Source of the DNA: Solimonas aquatica
GTDB lineage: Bacteria; Pseudomonadota; Gammaproteobacteria; Nevskiales; Nevskiaceae
Direction: 5' to 3'
Assembly (NCBI RefSeq): GCF_900111015.1
Contig: NZ_FOFS01000017.1
Location: 1,670 to 59,397, forward strand
Length of the DNA: 57,728 bases
A program made the position numbers and the translations under genes. This document shows, piece after piece, positions 17,871 through 29,545 of the stretch. The notes below the pieces were generated by a model. The model was not told where the DNA came from, searched no databases, and worked only from the letters and a program-made list of their open reading frames with translations. Every line of letters begins with the position of its first letter. Position 1 is the stretch's first letter.

Positions 17871-17872
17871 CA

Positions 17873-20800
17873 ATGCAGCAGCACCTGCCCTTTGCCGATT
17901 GCGTGAACGACAGCCCCCTGGGCGCGCCGTTTCATCCGGCGGTGGCCGACTGGTTCACTGCCGCCTTCGGCACGCCCACCGAGGTGCAGCGCCAGACCTG
18001 GGCCTACGCCGCGCAGCAGCGTGATGTGCTGGCCACCGCACCCACCGGTTCGGGCAAGACCCTGGCGGCGTTTCTGGCCGCCATCAACGCGCTGGTCATC
18101 GAGGGCCTCGATGGCCCCCTGCCGGACGCGGTGCAGGTGCTCTACGTCTCGCCGCTCAAGGCCCTGTCCAACGACATCCAGAAGAATCTCGAAGCGCCGC
18201 TGGCCGGCATCGCCGCGCAGCTGCGCGCCCGGCATCTGCCGCCGGTGGACATCCGCAGCGCGGTGCGCACCGGCGATACCAGCACCCTGGAGCGCGAGCG
18301 CATGCGCCGCGCGCCGCCGCACATCCTGGTGACCACGCCCGAGTCGCTGTACATCCTGCTCAGCAGCGACTCGGGTCGGCAGATGCTGCGCAGCGTGCGC
18401 AGCGTGATCGTCGATGAGCTGCACGCGGTGGCGGTGAACAAGCGCGGCGCGCATCTGGCGCTGTCGCTGCAGCGCCTGGATGCACTCTGCCAGCGCCCGC
18501 CGACCCGCATCGGCCTGTCCGCCACGCAAAAGCCGATCAGCCGCATGGCCGAGGCCCTGCTCGGCGCGCGCAGCGCGGACTGCGCCATCGTCGATACCGG
18601 CCACAAGCGCCAGCGCGATCTGGGCCTGGAGCTGCCACGCGCGCCGCTCACGGCGGTGATGGCCACCGAAGTCTGGGGCGAGATCTACGATCGCCTGGCC
18701 GAGCTGGTGAGCGCGCATCGCACCACACTGATCTTCGTCAACCAGCGCCGCGTGGCCGAGCGCGTCGCACACCATCTGGCCGAACGCATCGGCGAGGCAC
18801 ACGTCACCGCCCATCACGGCAGCCTGGCACGCGAGCATCGCTTCGACGCCGAGCAGCGCCTGAAATCCGGACAGCTCAAGGCCCTGGTCGCCACCGCCTC
18901 GCTGGAACTGGGCATCGACATCGGCGAGGTGGATCTGGTCTGCCAGCTCGGGTCGCCGCGCGGCATCAATGCCTTTCTGCAACGCGTGGGCCGCGCCGGT
19001 CATGCGGTGCGCGCGCTTCCCAAGGGCCGGCTGTTTCCGCTGTCGCTGGACGATCTGCTGGAATGCACGGCGCTGATGGACGCGGTGGCGCAGGAGGAGC
19101 TGGATCACGCCGTGCTGCCGCAGGCGCCGCTGGACGTGCTGGCGCAGCAGATCGTCGCCGAGGTGGCCTGCCAGGACTGGCCGCTGGCCGAGCTGCATGC
19201 GCGCATGCGCGCCGCACAGCCGTATCGTGAATTGAGCCTGGAACGCTTCGAGCAGCTGGTGCAGATGCTGGCCGATGGCTATGCCACCAAGCGCGGCCGG
19301 CGCGGCGCGCTGCTGCATTACGACGCGGTGCACCGCATGCTGCGCGCGCGGCGCGGCGCCAAGCTGGTGGCGGTGAGCAATGCCGGCACCATTCCCGATC
19401 AGTTCGATTCCGAAGTGGAGCTGGTGCCGGAAGGCGTGCGCATCGGCACGCTCAATGAAGACTTCGCTTTCGAATCCCTGCCCGGCGACATCGTGCAGCT
19501 GGGCAACACCTCGTATCGCATCCTGAAGATCGAGACCGGGCGTGTGATCGTGGAGGACGCCAAGGGCCAGCCGCCGAACATGCCGTTCTGGTTCGGCGAG
19601 GCGCCGGGCCGCAGCGATGAGCTGTCGATTGCGGTCTCGCGCTTGCGCGCGCGCGCCGAGGCGCTGCTCGATGAAGGCGTCGAAGCCTTGCGCAGCTGGC
19701 TGCAGGACAAGCACCAGCTGCCGACCGCTGCCGCCGAGCAACTCGCGCAATACCTGGCCGCCGCCAAGGCCGCGCTGGGCCTGCTGCCCACGCGCGAGCG
19801 CATCGTCTTCGAACGCTTCTTCGATGAAGTAGGCGACACGCATCTGGTGATTCACGCGCCGCTGGGCTCGCGCATCATGCGCGCCTGGGGGCTGGCGCTG
19901 CGCAAGCGCTTCTGCCGGCAGTTCAACTTCGAGCTGCAGGCGGCGGCGCTGGACGATTCCCTGGTGCTGTCCCTGGGCCCCACGCACAGCTTCCCGCTGG
20001 AAGACGTCACGCGCTACCTGCATTCCAACAGCGCGCTGGACGCGCTGATTCAGGCCGTGCTGCAGGCACCGATGTTCAACACCCGCTGGCGCTGGGTGGC
20101 GAGCGTGGCGCTGGCGGTGGAACGCAATCGCAAGGGCAAGCGCGTGCCGCCGCAGTTCCAGCGCTCGGACGCCGAAGACCTGCTCACGCATGCCTTTCCG
20201 GACGCGCTGGCCTGCCAGGACAATCTCACCGGTGATCGCGAGGTGCCGGATCATCCCCTGGTGCAGCAGGCGCTCGACGACTGCCTGCACGAGGTCATGG
20301 ACGCCGATGGCTTCCTGGCTTTGCTCAAGCGCCTGGAGTCCGGCGCCACGCAGGTGATCTGTCGCGATCTCACCACGCCCTCGCCGCTATCCGAGTCCAT
20401 TCTCAATGCGCGGCCTTATGCGTTTCTGGATGACGGCGCCGCCGAGGAACGCCGCACCCTGGCGGTGAAGACACGCGGCCTGGACTACCTGAAGGACATC
20501 GAGCCCGGCCGCGATCTCGCGCGGCTGGACCGCGAAGCCATCGCCAGCGTGCGCGAGGAGATGCGCCCGGAGCCGGCAAACGCTGAAGAAGTCCATGACG
20601 CACTGGTCACGCACGGCTTTTTCACGGAGGACGAAGCGAGCGGCTGGACCACGCAGCTGCAGGAACTGATGCAACAGCGTCGTGTCGCCCGCTTGTCTCC
20701 CTCTCCCCCCGCCGCGCGGGGGGAGAGGGCCGGGGTGAGGGGGGCGCCCGAAGCCGCATCGACACCCGCCCCGCTCTGGGTCGCCGCCGAACGCCTGCGC

Positions 20801-22219
20801 GAACTGCGCGCCGTGTTGCCGGAGGCCGCGCTCGAAGGCGATGCGCCGCTGCTGGGCAAAGACATCGACGCCGACAGCGCGCTGCGCGAACTGCTGCGCA
20901 GCCGCCTGGAACTGCAGGGTCCGGTCACCGCTGCCGAACTCGCGACGCCGCTGGGCTTGCCCGCGAATCTGATCGATGCCGCATTGCTGGCACTGGAGCA
21001 GCAAGGCAGCGCGATGCGCGGACATTTCGAAGCACTGCCGGAATTGCAGTGGTGCGAGCGCCGCCGCCTCGCCCGCATCCACCGCTACACGCGCGACCGC
21101 AAGCGCGCGCAATACGAGCCGGTGCCGCCGGCGGCCTTCATGCGCTTCCTGCTGCACTGGCAAGGCGTGGTGGGCGAGGAACGTCGCGAAGGACCGGTGG
21201 CGCTGGAAGCGGTGCTCGCGCAACTGGAAGGCTTCCCCGCCGCTGCCGCCGCCTGGGAAGCCGAGCTGCTGCCCGCGCGCCTGCGCTGGTACGAGCCGCA
21301 CTGGCTGGATCAGCTCTGCGCCACCGGCCGCGTGTTCTGGCAGCGCCTGCCCAGCGGGGACAACAGCCGCAAGAACGCACCCGTGCGCGCCACGCCCATC
21401 GTGCTGCTGGCGCGCGAGCGCGCCGCCTGCTGGCAGAGTGCGCCGGATGCCGCGCCCGAACTCTCGGCGAGTGCGCAGGACGTGCTGAGCGCACTGCGCG
21501 CCCAGGGCGCCTCGTTCTTCGTGGACCTGGTCAGCGATACCGGACGCTTGCGCAGCGAGGTGGAAGGCGCGCTGGGCGAGCTGGTCAGTCATGGCCTGGT
21601 CAATGCCGACGGCTTTGCCGGGCTGCGCGCACTGATTGCACCGGCCGAGATCAAGGCGCGTCGCCTGCGGCGCGGCGGCCTGCGTGCCGCGTTTGAAAAC
21701 CTGGAAGGCGCCGGCCGCTGGAGTCTGGTGCGTCAGCGTCGCAGCGAGGAAGAACAGCCCGAGGCGCTGCGCATCGAGACCATCGCCCGCAGCCTGCTCA
21801 AACGCTACGGCGTGCTGTTCCGCAAGCTGCTGGAGCGCGAGCCGCAGCTGCCGCCCTGGCGCGAGCTGGCCTATGTGCTGCGGCGTCTGGAAGCGCGCGG
21901 CGAGATTGCCGGCGGCCGCTTCGTGAGCCTGTTTGCGGGCGAACAGTTTGCCTTGCCGGAAGCCGCCACCGCGCTGCGCCGCTTCCGCGAGGATCGCGAT
22001 GAAGCGCTGGCCGTGGTCTGCGGCAGCGACCCGCTCAATCTGCTCGGCCTGATTCTGCCGGGTGAGCGCGTCCCCGCCCTGCCCGGCAACCGCATTCTCT
22101 ATCGCGGCGGCATCGCGGTCGCGACCCTGATCGCCGGCGAAGTGAACTACCTGCAGCCCGCCGAGGCTGCGCAGCAACACGAGTGGAAACAGAAGTTGCT
22201 GCGCCGGACCGGCGACTGA
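17873..22219 (+). CDS. lhr: Large ATP-dependent helicase Lhr
   Basis: A 1448-residue superfamily 2 helicase of the full-length Lhr type. Visible in order: Walker A ATAPTGSGKTLAAFL, Walker B VDELHAV, motif III LSATQKPI, and the RecA2 motifs ATASLELGIDIGEVDLV and QRVGRAGH. An Lhr core/winged-helix region and the long C-terminal part found in Lhr-CTD proteins follow. Family members are 3'-5' DNA helicases linked to repair. Residues ~942-960 (LSPSPPAARGERAGVRGAPE) are encoded by a palindromic repeat inserted in frame. No clear ribosome site is seen. The gene stands alone. Confidence 0.92.
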   Translation: MQQHLPFADCVNDSPLGAPFHPAVADWFTAAFGTPTEVQRQTWAYAAQQRDVLATAPTGSGKTLAAFLAAINALVIEGLDGPLPDAVQVLYVSPLKALSNDIQKNLEAPLAGIAAQLRARHLPPVDIRSAVRTGDTSTLERERMRRAPPHILVTTPESLYILLSSDSGRQMLRSVRSVIVDELHAVAVNKRGAHLALSLQRLDALCQRPPTRIGLSATQKPISRMAEALLGARSADCAIVDTGHKRQRDLGLELPRAPLTAVMATEVWGEIYDRLAELVSAHRTTLIFVNQRRVAERVAHHLAERIGEAHVTAHHGSLAREHRFDAEQRLKSGQLKALVATASLELGIDIGEVDLVCQLGSPRGINAFLQRVGRAGHAVRALPKGRLFPLSLDDLLECTALMDAVAQEELDHAVLPQAPLDVLAQQIVAEVACQDWPLAELHARMRAAQPYRELSLERFEQLVQMLADGYATKRGRRGALLHYDAVHRMLRARRGAKLVAVSNAGTIPDQFDSEVELVPEGVRIGTLNEDFAFESLPGDIVQLGNTSYRILKIETGRVIVEDAKGQPPNMPFWFGEAPGRSDELSIAVSRLRARAEALLDEGVEALRSWLQDKHQLPTAAAEQLAQYLAAAKAALGLLPTRERIVFERFFDEVGDTHLVIHAPLGSRIMRAWGLALRKRFCRQFNFELQAAALDDSLVLSLGPTHSFPLEDVTRYLHSNSALDALIQAVLQAPMFNTRWRWVASVALAVERNRKGKRVPPQFQRSDAEDLLTHAFPDALACQDNLTGDREVPDHPLVQQALDDCLHEVMDADGFLALLKRLESGATQVICRDLTTPSPLSESILNARPYAFLDDGAAEERRTLAVKTRGLDYLKDIEPGRDLARLDREAIASVREEMRPEPANAEEVHDALVTHGFFTEDEASGWTTQLQELMQQRRVARLSPSPPAARGERAGVRGAPEAASTPAPLWVAAERLRELRAVLPEAALEGDAPLLGKDIDADSALRELLRSRLELQGPVTAAELATPLGLPANLIDAALLALEQQGSAMRGHFEALPELQWCERRRLARIHRYTRDRKRAQYEPVPPAAFMRFLLHWQGVVGEERREGPVALEAVLAQLEGFPAAAAAWEAELLPARLRWYEPHWLDQLCATGRVFWQRLPSGDNSRKNAPVRATPIVLLARERAACWQSAPDAAPELSASAQDVLSALRAQGASFFVDLVSDTGRLRSEVEGALGELVSHGLVNADGFAGLRALIAPAEIKARRLRRGGLRAAFENLEGAGRWSLVRQRRSEEEQPEALRIETIARSLLKRYGVLFRKLLEREPQLPPWRELAYVLRRLEARGEIAGGRFVSLFAGEQFALPEAATALRRFREDRDEALAVVCGSDPLNLLGLILPGERVPALPGNRILYRGGIAVATLIAGEVNYLQPAEAAQQHEWKQKLLRRTGD
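20699..20750. repeat. Palindromic repeat inserted in frame in lhr
   Basis: CCCTCTCCCCCC and GGGGGGAGAGGG form a 12-bp stem. A CCGGGGTGAGGGG tail follows, like the copies at 33760-33799 and 33869-33917. It keeps the lhr frame open and encodes a Pro/Arg/Gly-rich linker. Confidence 0.8.
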
Positions 22220-22248
22220 GCGGCGCGAAGCACGCCTTTTCTCTATTC

Positions 22249-22272
22249 ATTCCCGCGAACGCGGGAATCCAG
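22249..22272. repeat. Short GC palindrome repeat (inverted copy)
   Basis: CATTCCCGCGAACGCGGGAA followed by TCCAG, related to the repeat at 8695-8723 in the opposite orientation. It lies in the 203-bp gap between lhr and the AbrB-Doc module and may act as the lhr transcript end. Confidence 0.65.
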
Positions 22273-22385
22273 CGCCCGTCCCCGACAGCCACCACCGGGA
22301 TGTCCGCCTGCGCGTGCATGACAGCGAGTGTTCTTCTTCGCCTCAAGCCCTCGCCAGATGCTTCCTTCCCCTCAGACCCTGCGAC

Positions 22386-22405
22386 GTTATAACATGCGTT
22401 TTAAC
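22386..22405 (+). promoter_or_regulatory. Candidate AbrB-Doc promoter/operator
   Basis: Two GTT-N2-AAC elements (GTTATAAC at 22386 and GTTTTAAC at 22398) are spaced 12 bp centre to centre in an A/T patch 18-37 bp upstream of the antitoxin start. The first contains a TATAAC -10-like hexamer. Toxin-antitoxin operons are usually autorepressed at such sites. This is inference from position and symmetry. Confidence 0.45.
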
Positions 22406-22422
22406 ACCACCCGGAGCCCGCC

Positions 22423-22647
22423 ATGGAACTGAAGATCATCGCTGTCGGCAATTCGGCCGGCGTGCTGCTGCCCAAGGAATTGCTGGCGCGGCTGCGCGTG
22501 GAAAAGGGCGACTCGCTGTACGTGGCCGAGACGCCGGACGGCATCAAGCTGATGCCGCACGATCCGGAGCTGGCGGCGCAGATGCAGGTGGCCGAGGGGG
22601 TGATGCGCAAGCGGCGCAATCTGTTACGCAAGCTGGCGGACAACTGA
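22423..22647 (+). CDS. AbrB/MazE-type antitoxin
   Basis: A 74-residue protein whose first ~45 residues form an AbrB/SpoVT swapped-hairpin domain (IIAVGNSAGVLLPKELLARL, VEKGDSLYVAETPDGIKL). A charged C-terminal tail follows that would bind and mask the toxin. GGAG lies 7 bp before the ATG. It is followed after 15 bp by a Doc-type toxin gene, which defines a type II toxin-antitoxin module. It probably represses its own promoter. Confidence 0.85.
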   Translation: MELKIIAVGNSAGVLLPKELLARLRVEKGDSLYVAETPDGIKLMPHDPELAAQMQVAEGVMRKRRNLLRKLADN

Positions 22648-22662
22648 AGCGGCGGAACCGCC

Positions 22663-25067
<2,405 letters not shown>

Positions 25068-25068
25068 T

Positions 25069-25174
25069 TAGCCTTCCCTCGCCGCGTGTGAAACCAATTC
25101 CTGGCGGCCAGGTTCCAAGGGTTTGATCTCAGCCGCCGCAGCGCGGAAGCGATGCGGCCGGCACCCCCGGCTAT
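25069..25174 (-). promoter_or_regulatory. TPP riboswitch (THI element) upstream of thiC
   Basis: Read on the minus strand, the conserved THI-box blocks occur in order: GGGGGTGCC, then GGCTGAGATCAAACCCTTGG, then AACCTG, and finally GCGAGGGAAGGCTA. A GC hairpin (GGGCGC / GCGCCC) and a GGGAAA ribosome-site region follow before the thiC ATG 55 bp away. No U-tract terminator is seen, so control at translation start is more likely. A TAAAGT -10-like hexamer lies just upstream (25183-25188). Confidence 0.9.
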
Positions 25175-25287
25175 CGCGTCTACTTTACCGGGCCGGGCGC
25201 GGGAGCGAAACCGGCGCCGCTGCGAGCCGACACCACCGCCGCCTATACTGCGCGACTTATGATGCCGATCCACCCGAGAGCCGCCGC

Positions 25288-26352
25288 GTGAACACGCTGA
25301 GCCGCTACATTTTCAGCGATGCCATGTGGCGCTGGGCCGGCGCCAGCGTGGTGCTGCTGGGCCTGGCGATCCTGACCCGCGCGCTGCGCTTCGTGGCCGA
25401 GGCCGCACTGGGCCGCATCCCCGCCGGCACCATCCTGCCGCTGATCGGCCTGCAGAGCCTGCAGTTCTTCGCCTACCTCATGCCCGCCACCGTGCTGCTG
25501 GCGGTGATGATGTGCTTCATGCGCCTGCACGACGACCGCGAACTCTCGGCCCTGTTCGGCTGCGGCGTCTCGCCCTATGCCATCGCGCGGCCGCTGGCGG
25601 TGGCCGCCCTGCTCTGCGCCGCCATCGCCGCCACCCTCTCGCTCTACGTCTCGCCCTGGGCGGCGCGCACCTTCGACAGCAGCGTCAAGGCCGCGCGCGC
25701 CGCGATGGGCCGCAGCGCCCTGCACGCCGGCGAGCTGCGCGAACTCTCCGGCGGCCGCGCGGTGATCTATGCCGGCGAGCAGGGCAACGACACCCTGCTC
25801 TCGCCGCTGTTCGCCTGGCGCGGCCTGGACAATGGCGAGCAGATCCTGGTGGCGCATGACGGCCGCTGGCTGACCCTGCCCGATGGCAATGGCGAGATCG
25901 ACGTCAACAACGGCGAGTTCACGCGCCTGCTGCCCAAGGCCACCGAGCAGGCGCGCTTCGCCTCCGGGCAGATGCGCGTGTCGCTGGCCGACCCCGAGCT
26001 GCCGCCCTCGCGCCGCCGCTACGACAGCACCGCCTCGCTGTGGAAGGATCGGGATCCGGTGGCGCAGGCCGAGCTGCAGCGGCGCATCGGCCTGCCGCTG
26101 TCCTGCCTGCTGATGGTGACCCTGGCCTTCGTGCTCGCGCCGTTCGCGCCGCGCGCGCCGACGCGCGCGCGCATGGCCGGCGCCTTGCTGGTGTACGCGG
26201 TCTACAACCAGCTGCTCACCGCCGCGCAGCGCTGGACCGAGAAAGGCACGCTGAGCGTGATGATCGGGCAATGGTGGGTCCACGCCCTGCTGGCCCTGGC
26301 GCTGGGCTTCATGCTGCTGCGCCGCTATGGCGGCCTGGGGCGCGCCACATGA
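25288..26352 (+). CDS. lptF: LPS export permease LptF
   Basis: About 354 residues from the GTG at 25288, giving the usual LptF N-terminus (NTLSRYIFSDAMWRW). Six membrane helices are arranged as three N-terminal and three C-terminal around a periplasmic jellyroll domain (residues ~120-260). With LptG and LptB it extracts LPS from the inner membrane. A TATACT -10-like hexamer lies at 25244-25249. lptG overlaps it by 4 bp. It diverges from thiC rather than from pepA, its usual neighbour. Confidence 0.92.
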   Translation: MNTLSRYIFSDAMWRWAGASVVLLGLAILTRALRFVAEAALGRIPAGTILPLIGLQSLQFFAYLMPATVLLAVMMCFMRLHDDRELSALFGCGVSPYAIARPLAVAALLCAAIAATLSLYVSPWAARTFDSSVKAARAAMGRSALHAGELRELSGGRAVIYAGEQGNDTLLSPLFAWRGLDNGEQILVAHDGRWLTLPDGNGEIDVNNGEFTRLLPKATEQARFASGQMRVSLADPELPPSRRRYDSTASLWKDRDPVAQAELQRRIGLPLSCLLMVTLAFVLAPFAPRAPTRARMAGALLVYAVYNQLLTAAQRWTEKGTLSVMIGQWWVHALLALALGFMLLRRYGGLGRAT

Positions 26353-27368
26353 TCCGCATCGCCGACCGCTATCTGGCCACGCGCGTGCTGCTGGGCTGCG
26401 GCGCCGTCACCGCCGGCCTGCTCACCGTCTATCTGGTGCTGTCGCTGGTGGACGAAAGCGGCAGCGGCAGCAGCTGGAGCGAGGCCCTGCGTGATTCGCT
26501 GCTGGCCCTGCCCTCCACGCTGCAGCGCCTGCTGCCGGCCATGACCCTGCTCGGCGCCGCGCTGGGCCTGGGTTACAGCGCGCGCCATCACGAGCTGATC
26601 GTGCTGCGCGGCGCGGGACTCTCGCCGCTGCGCCTGGCGCGCGGGCCGATGCTGGCAGGCCTGCTGATCGGCGCCCTGGGTCTGGCCAATGCGCACTGGC
26701 TGCTGCCGCTGGCCGGCGCGCAGCAGGGCTATGGTCAGCAGGCGCTGTGGGTGCCGATGGGTGAAGCCGTGGTGCGCGTGGAACGCATGCCCGATGCGCA
26801 AAGCCTGCGCGGCGTGAGCGTCTATCAGTTCAGCCCCAACGGTCTGCAGCAGGTGCTGCGCGCCGACAGCGCGCAATACCAGAACAACGGCCGCTGGCGG
26901 CTGCAGCAGGTGCAGAGCCTGCGCTTCGCCGATGGTCAGCTGCAGCAGGACAGCCAGGACAGTCTCGACAGCGAGCAGCTGCCGCAACCCGAGGTGCTGC
27001 GTCTGGAAAGCCTGGAGCGCGGCGCCGTGGGCCTGGGCGATCTGCTGCGCTTCGTCGCCGACCGTCGCGCGCACGGCGTCCCCAGTCCGGAAGCCGAGGT
27101 GCGTCTGGCGGCGCTGCTCATGCAGCCCGTGCTGCTGCTGGCCCTCCTCAGTCTGATGGCGGCGGGCCTGGCCGCACATGCCAGCCGCACCGGCCTGGGT
27201 GCGCGCCTGATGCTGCTGATCGGCCTGGGTCTGGCCGCCAGCGTCGGACAGGATCTGCTGGGCGCACTGGCGCAGCTGCAGCGCTGGCCGCCGATTCCCA
27301 GCGTCGCGGCCGTGCCGCTGGCGGTATTCCTGCTGGCGCTGATCAGCCCGCGCCTGCTGCGGGCCTGA
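26349..27368 (+). CDS. lptG: LPS export permease LptG
   Basis: A 339-residue partner of LptF with the same three-plus-three helix plan and a periplasmic jellyroll. RHHELIVLRGAGLSPLRLARG is the typical cytoplasmic coupling-helix region that contacts LptB. The start overlaps the lptF stop (ATGA), so the two are translationally coupled and made in equal amounts. Confidence 0.92.
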   Translation: MIRIADRYLATRVLLGCGAVTAGLLTVYLVLSLVDESGSGSSWSEALRDSLLALPSTLQRLLPAMTLLGAALGLGYSARHHELIVLRGAGLSPLRLARGPMLAGLLIGALGLANAHWLLPLAGAQQGYGQQALWVPMGEAVVRVERMPDAQSLRGVSVYQFSPNGLQQVLRADSAQYQNNGRWRLQQVQSLRFADGQLQQDSQDSLDSEQLPQPEVLRLESLERGAVGLGDLLRFVADRRAHGVPSPEAEVRLAALLMQPVLLLALLSLMAAGLAAHASRTGLGARLMLLIGLGLAASVGQDLLGALAQLQRWPPIPSVAAVPLAVFLLALISPRLLRA

Positions 27369-27442
27369 GCGACTGCCAAAGCTTTAAAGGGCTTGGCGTC
27401 CCTTGCGCCTTTGCGTGATTCTTGATGCCTTCTTCAGGCCAC

Positions 27443-29026
27443 TCAGCCCTGCTCCTCCGCTCGCCGCGATTCATCCGGCTGCGTCAGCCAGCGCGCGCCC
27501 GCAAACAGCAGCGCCATCAGCGCATAGGCGATCACCCAGGGCCAGGCCGGCTGCAGCGCCAGGGCGGTGTCGCCGTAGGTGTAGCGGTACGCGTGCATCA
27601 GGCCTAGTGCGCTGAGGGCCGAGGCCGACAGACACCACAGCGCGGCGCGCAGGAACTGCCGCTCGATCACCGCCACGGTGGCGGCGGAAAGAATCATCGC
27701 GGTGAACACCACGCCCTGCTCCAGCGCGAACGCGCCGTCGATGTGGATGTCCTGCAGCAGAAACTTCGGCAGCAGCTCCGGCGTGAAAGGCTGCGTGACG
27801 CCGACACCCGCCGCGCGCAGACCGGCCTTGGCCATCAGCGCACCCCAGGCGGCGACGCCGGGCAGCAAACCGATCACCACCGCCGGCGCGTGCGCACGCG
27901 GCGTGGCGCTGAAGGCCTGCGCGCTCATCACGATGCCGATCCACAGCAGAATCGCCATGCCCGCTTCCACCGGCACCGCCCAGGCCAGATGCGCGAGCGT
28001 GCCGCTCAGGCACAGCAGCGCGATCACCACGCCGCTGGCCGTGGAATAGCCGGCGCGCGCGCCCATCGCCTTCCAGCCGGGATGCCCGATGTACAGCGTG
28101 GTGGGGAAGCAGGAACCGAACAGCGCGGCGAGCATGGAGCCGGCGCCGTTCACCGCCAGCGAAGGCGCGGTGGCGTAGCGATCGCCAGCCGCCTCGGCAG
28201 ACTCCAGGTTCTGCATCGAGCCCACCAGGGTGAACAAGCCCATGGGCACGATCACCGCGAAGTACTGGCTGATGAAATCCCAGCGAAACGCGGCGATGAA
28301 ATCCGCCAGCACCGGTACCGGCAGATGCAGGCTCGGCGCCGGGGGCGGCGCGCCGGCCGGCGCCAGGCCCGTGCTCCACGCCAGCAGCGTGCCGAGCAAC
28401 ACCGTCACCAGACCCACCGGCAGACCGCCGCGAAAGCGCACCCGCCCGAAATAGCCCAGCAGCACCACCGCCAGCGTGCCCAGGCCGACGATGGGTTGCG
28501 CATAGGCGCGCAGCAGAAAGCCCAGCGCGATGAACCCCAGCGCCAGACCGGCGAGCGTGGACAGCAGCGCGGCGCGCGGCGTGGCGCGGCGCAGGCGCTC
28601 GGCGAACAGCGCACCGGACAGCTCGATGAAGCCGCAACCGAAACAGGCCAGCAGACCCGCCTGCCAGGCGATGCGCTCGGGATCGGCGGCGCCGGCCGCC
28701 TGCGCCGCGAGCTTGGCCGGCAGCATCACCAGGAACACATAGGCGAACACCGTCACCGCATTGAGGCCATAGGGCAGCGCGCAGACATCGCTGCGCCCGG
28801 TCTCGCGCGCCAGACGCCGCGCCTGCTGCGCGTAATAGAGATTGCCGACCAGCAGCGAGATGGCGGCGCCCGGCAGCACATGGCCGAACAGCAGGGCATC
28901 GGAAAAGCCCAGCACGCCCCGGCACAGGCCGGAGAGCACCAGCAGCAGCATCAGATTGTCCAGCGCCAGACCGAAGAATCCGTCGAGATCGCCGCGCGAG
29001 AAGCGCGGCAGCGTTGCGGCACTCAT
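27443..29026 (-). CDS. Xanthine/uracil-type (NCS2-like) permease
   Basis: A 527-residue polytopic membrane protein with about twelve or more hydrophobic segments. DVCALPYGLNAVTVFAYVFL near residue 80 and GSCFPTTLYIGHPGWKAMGA near residue 310 match the putative NCS2/AzgA-related permease group. It would be a nucleobase or organic-anion transporter. The ligand is not readable. The start codon overlaps the stop of the DUF3574 gene (TGATG), so the two are coupled. Confidence 0.78.
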   Translation of the reverse strand: MSAATLPRFSRGDLDGFFGLALDNLMLLLVLSGLCRGVLGFSDALLFGHVLPGAAISLLVGNLYYAQQARRLARETGRSDVCALPYGLNAVTVFAYVFLVMLPAKLAAQAAGAADPERIAWQAGLLACFGCGFIELSGALFAERLRRATPRAALLSTLAGLALGFIALGFLLRAYAQPIVGLGTLAVVLLGYFGRVRFRGGLPVGLVTVLLGTLLAWSTGLAPAGAPPPAPSLHLPVPVLADFIAAFRWDFISQYFAVIVPMGLFTLVGSMQNLESAEAAGDRYATAPSLAVNGAGSMLAALFGSCFPTTLYIGHPGWKAMGARAGYSTASGVVIALLCLSGTLAHLAWAVPVEAGMAILLWIGIVMSAQAFSATPRAHAPAVVIGLLPGVAAWGALMAKAGLRAAGVGVTQPFTPELLPKFLLQDIHIDGAFALEQGVVFTAMILSAATVAVIERQFLRAALWCLSASALSALGLMHAYRYTYGDTALALQPAWPWVIAYALMALLFAGARWLTQPDESRRAEEQG

Positions 29027-29475
29027 CAGAACGAAACCTCCACGGCCTGCGTCACGCGCAGCACCGACTGATCACCGGTGCGCTGCTTCCAGGCCTGACG
29101 GATGGCCTCGATCTTCGCCGCGCTGTCCGGCGTGTCCGGATGCAGCAGCACCAGCAGCTTGGAAGGCAGGCGCTGGATTTCGCGCTGATCCTTGCCGCGC
29201 CATTGCCCGTAGACCTCCAGCACCGAGAGCCCGTCGGGAAACCGCGGGCTGACTTCCTCGTCGAGAAATTTCCGCCACTGCGCGGTGCTCACCAGCTGTC
29301 GCGGACGATCCGCCGGGCGCATGCCGAAGTACAGCTCGGTGCGCAGCCAGTGCGGCGCGGCGGCGGGATGCGCGGGGTCATCGTGCAGCGTGGCGTCGGG
29401 CGCGGCGGCGAGAGGACCGGCCAGCAGCAGGCCCAGGCAGCACAGCAATATCCAGCGAAGTTTTCTCGGCATCAT
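29026..29475 (-). CDS. DUF3574 exported protein
   Basis: About 149 residues from the ATG at 29475, where a signal peptide begins (PRKLRWILLCCLGLLLAGPLAAA). A second ATG follows immediately. The mature part has TELYFGMRPADRP and LVVLEVYGQW-like stretches typical of DUF3574, a family of unknown function. It is translationally coupled to the downstream permease gene and may be on the transcript of the Crp/Fnr gene 70 bp upstream. Confidence 0.75.
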   Translation of the reverse strand: MMPRKLRWILLCCLGLLLAGPLAAAPDATLHDDPAHPAAAPHWLRTELYFGMRPADRPRQLVSTAQWRKFLDEEVSPRFPDGLSVLEVYGQWRGKDQREIQRLPSKLLVLLHPDTPDSAAKIEAIRQAWKQRTGDQSVLRVTQAVEVSF

Positions 29476-29545
29476 TCCAGGTGATTCCCAATCCGGAGCG
29501 CCTGGATCATGCAAGCGCGAGGCCAGTCTGGCCAGCGGCGGCAGC

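Noticed and set aside
17861-20290. Long minus-strand open frame inside lhr
   Set aside because: High-GC DNA keeps antisense frames open. The composition is Gln/Arg/His-rich without any domain, while the plus strand encodes a complete helicase.
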